Shown: in pieces, positions 14,114-15,143 of the stretch
Position numbering within the stretch: the first letter of the stretch is position 1
Layout: each line of letters begins with the position of its first letter
NCBI GenBank assembly: GCA_023145275.1
Contig: JAGLEB010000177.1
Coordinates: 1 to 15,143 of the forward strand
DNA length: 15,143 bases
Direction of reading: 5' to 3'
Source of the DNA: Flavobacteriales bacterium
GTDB lineage: Bacteria > Bacteroidota > Bacteroidia > Flavobacteriales > JADGDT01
Made by a program: the position numbers and the translations under genes
Notes under the pieces: generated by a model
Told to the model about the DNA's origin: nothing
Database searches by the model: none
Seen by the model: only the letters and a program-made list of their open reading frames with translations

Positions 14114-15031
14114 TTGTCATTTTCTTTGAAAATATTGGGTTGTAGCTCTGCAACACCTACTACATGGGCTTTTCCTAGCGCTCAAGTTTTAAACATGGAG
14201 GAACGATTTTTTCTGATCGACTGCGGTGAAGGAACACAAGTACAGCTAAGAAAACACAATATTCGTTTCTCAAAAATTAATCATATTTTCATTTCTCACC
14301 TTCATGGCGATCATTTTTTTGGCCTTGTGGGGCTTTTGTCTTCATTTCATCTTCTCGATAGAAAGAAAGATATTCATATTTATTCACCAAAAGGACTAAA
14401 AGAAGCCATAATTACCCAATTTAGGATTACAAATACTTATTTGTCATATTATATTCATTTCCACGAATTGTCTACTTCTGAACCACAAGTAATAGTAGAT
14501 GATAAAAAACTAGTTGTAAAAGCTATTCCGTTGAAACACAGGATTGAAACATATGGATATTTATTTCAAGAAAAGCTCAAAGAACGAAAACTTAATGTAG
14601 AACAACTTGAGAAATACAAAGTTGAGATTTGTGATTATAGAAATATAAAGCTGGGAAAGGACTATCTCACTGATAGTGGCCAGCTTATTGATAATTCGGA
14701 TCTTACATTTGATCCTCCTAAAGCTCTGAGTTATGCATATTGCTCTGACACAGCTTTTGAACCTAAACTATTCGAGTGGGTAAAGCATATAGATTTGCTC
14801 TACCACGAAAGTACCTTTTTAGACGATAAAATTACCTTGGCTAAAAAGACCGGACATTCTACGGCAAAACAGGCTGCGGCTGTGGCTAAAAATGCCAAAG
14901 TTGGAAAATTAATTTTAGGACATTTTTCTGCTAGATATAAAAATAGAACTTTATTTTTAGACGAAGCCTTAGAAGTATTTGATAATGTTGAGTTGTCAGA
15001 AGAAGGAAGAGTATTTTCTATAAAGAATTAA
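14114..15031 (+). CDS. rnz: Ribonuclease Z (tRNA 3' processing endonuclease)
   Basis: Zinc-dependent metallo-beta-lactamase-fold endonuclease that trims the 3' trailer of tRNA precursors. The 305 residues match the short (bacterial) RNase Z form. The signature H62-L-H-G-D66-H67 lies in FISHLHGDHFFG, with H142 in PLKHRIETYGY, D212 in YCSDTAF, HEST (231-234) and H270 in LILGHFSARY supplying the remaining metal ligands and active-site contacts. The segment 158-200 corresponds to the flexible arm that grips tRNA. No ATG is available before the conserved LKILGCSSATPT start, so the TTG at 14114 is the start. It is the last gene of the pyrR-pyrB-STAS-T9SS-rnz run, 7 bp after the previous stop. Confidence 0.96.
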   Translation: MSFSLKILGCSSATPTTWAFPSAQVLNMEERFFLIDCGEGTQVQLRKHNIRFSKINHIFISHLHGDHFFGLVGLLSSFHLLDRKKDIHIYSPKGLKEAIITQFRITNTYLSYYIHFHELSTSEPQVIVDDKKLVVKAIPLKHRIETYGYLFQEKLKERKLNVEQLEKYKVEICDYRNIKLGKDYLTDSGQLIDNSDLTFDPPKALSYAYCSDTAFEPKLFEWVKHIDLLYHESTFLDDKITLAKKTGHSTAKQAAAVAKNAKVGKLILGHFSARYKNRTLFLDEALEVFDNVELSEEGRVFSIKN

Positions 15032-15143
15032 AACTTATGGGACTACTGTTATTTTAGTGCTTGTAAGAAATGAAGCGTTCTCATTTTATAAAACTCACAA
15101 AATTAGTACATCGTCATAGGTAGGCCTAAATTTTTTAACGAAA

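Noticed and set aside
15032..15143. Possible end of a minus-strand gene running in from the right edge
   Set aside because: Two minus-strand frames stay open for only about 12-16 codons from the edge and neither end is recognisable. The weak AAATGA/TCATTT pair (15068-15086) is not enough for a terminator call.

Overview
The window is AT-rich and looks like a chromosomal piece of a Bacteroidota bacterium, most likely a Flavobacteriia-type marine or environmental species. The reasons are: promoters of the TTTG-N19/21-TAnnTTTG type before several genes; almost no Shine-Dalgarno sequences; two short lipoproteins with late lipobox cysteines; a secreted protein ending in a type IX secretion (T9SS) sorting domain; the long form of urocanate hydratase; and a small STAS-like gene close to ribonuclease Z. 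No transposon, phage, CRISPR, tRNA or rRNA was found. Most of the window is ordinary core metabolism, and I did not find a convincing new multi-gene system.

Left part (1-5708): a histidine-utilisation operon on the minus strand runs hutH (histidine to urocanate), hutU (urocanate to imidazolone propionate), hutI (ring opening, cut by the window edge). hutU and hutI overlap by one base. hutH and hutU are separated by an intergenic stretch filled mostly by 19 uninterrupted copies of a degenerate 7-bp repeat, the most unusual thing in the window. A LysR-type regulator is divergent from hutH. The short divergent region holds a palindrome placed between the -33 and -7 elements of a good hutH promoter, so the regulator probably controls hut.

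Middle (5705-9300): a MarC-family membrane protein converges on and overlaps the LysR gene. Upstream of it lies a small membrane protein with TPR-like helices, followed by a terminator hairpin. A 387-bp divergent intergenic region with several inverted repeats leads to a class-C beta-lactamase-like serine hydrolase lipoprotein (TTG start). A fasciclin-domain lipoprotein follows, with its own consensus promoter and a strong terminator.

Right part (9300-15143): rpsA (ribosomal protein S1, six S1 domains) has a consensus promoter, a leader of about 110 nt with possible structure, and a strong terminator. A compact five-gene plus-strand run follows: pyrR, pyrB, a small STAS-like protein, a T9SS-sorted secreted protein and rnz (TTG start), with gaps of 5 to 11 bp. 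This ties pyrimidine synthesis, tRNA 3' processing and an unexpected secreted protein into one probable transcript.
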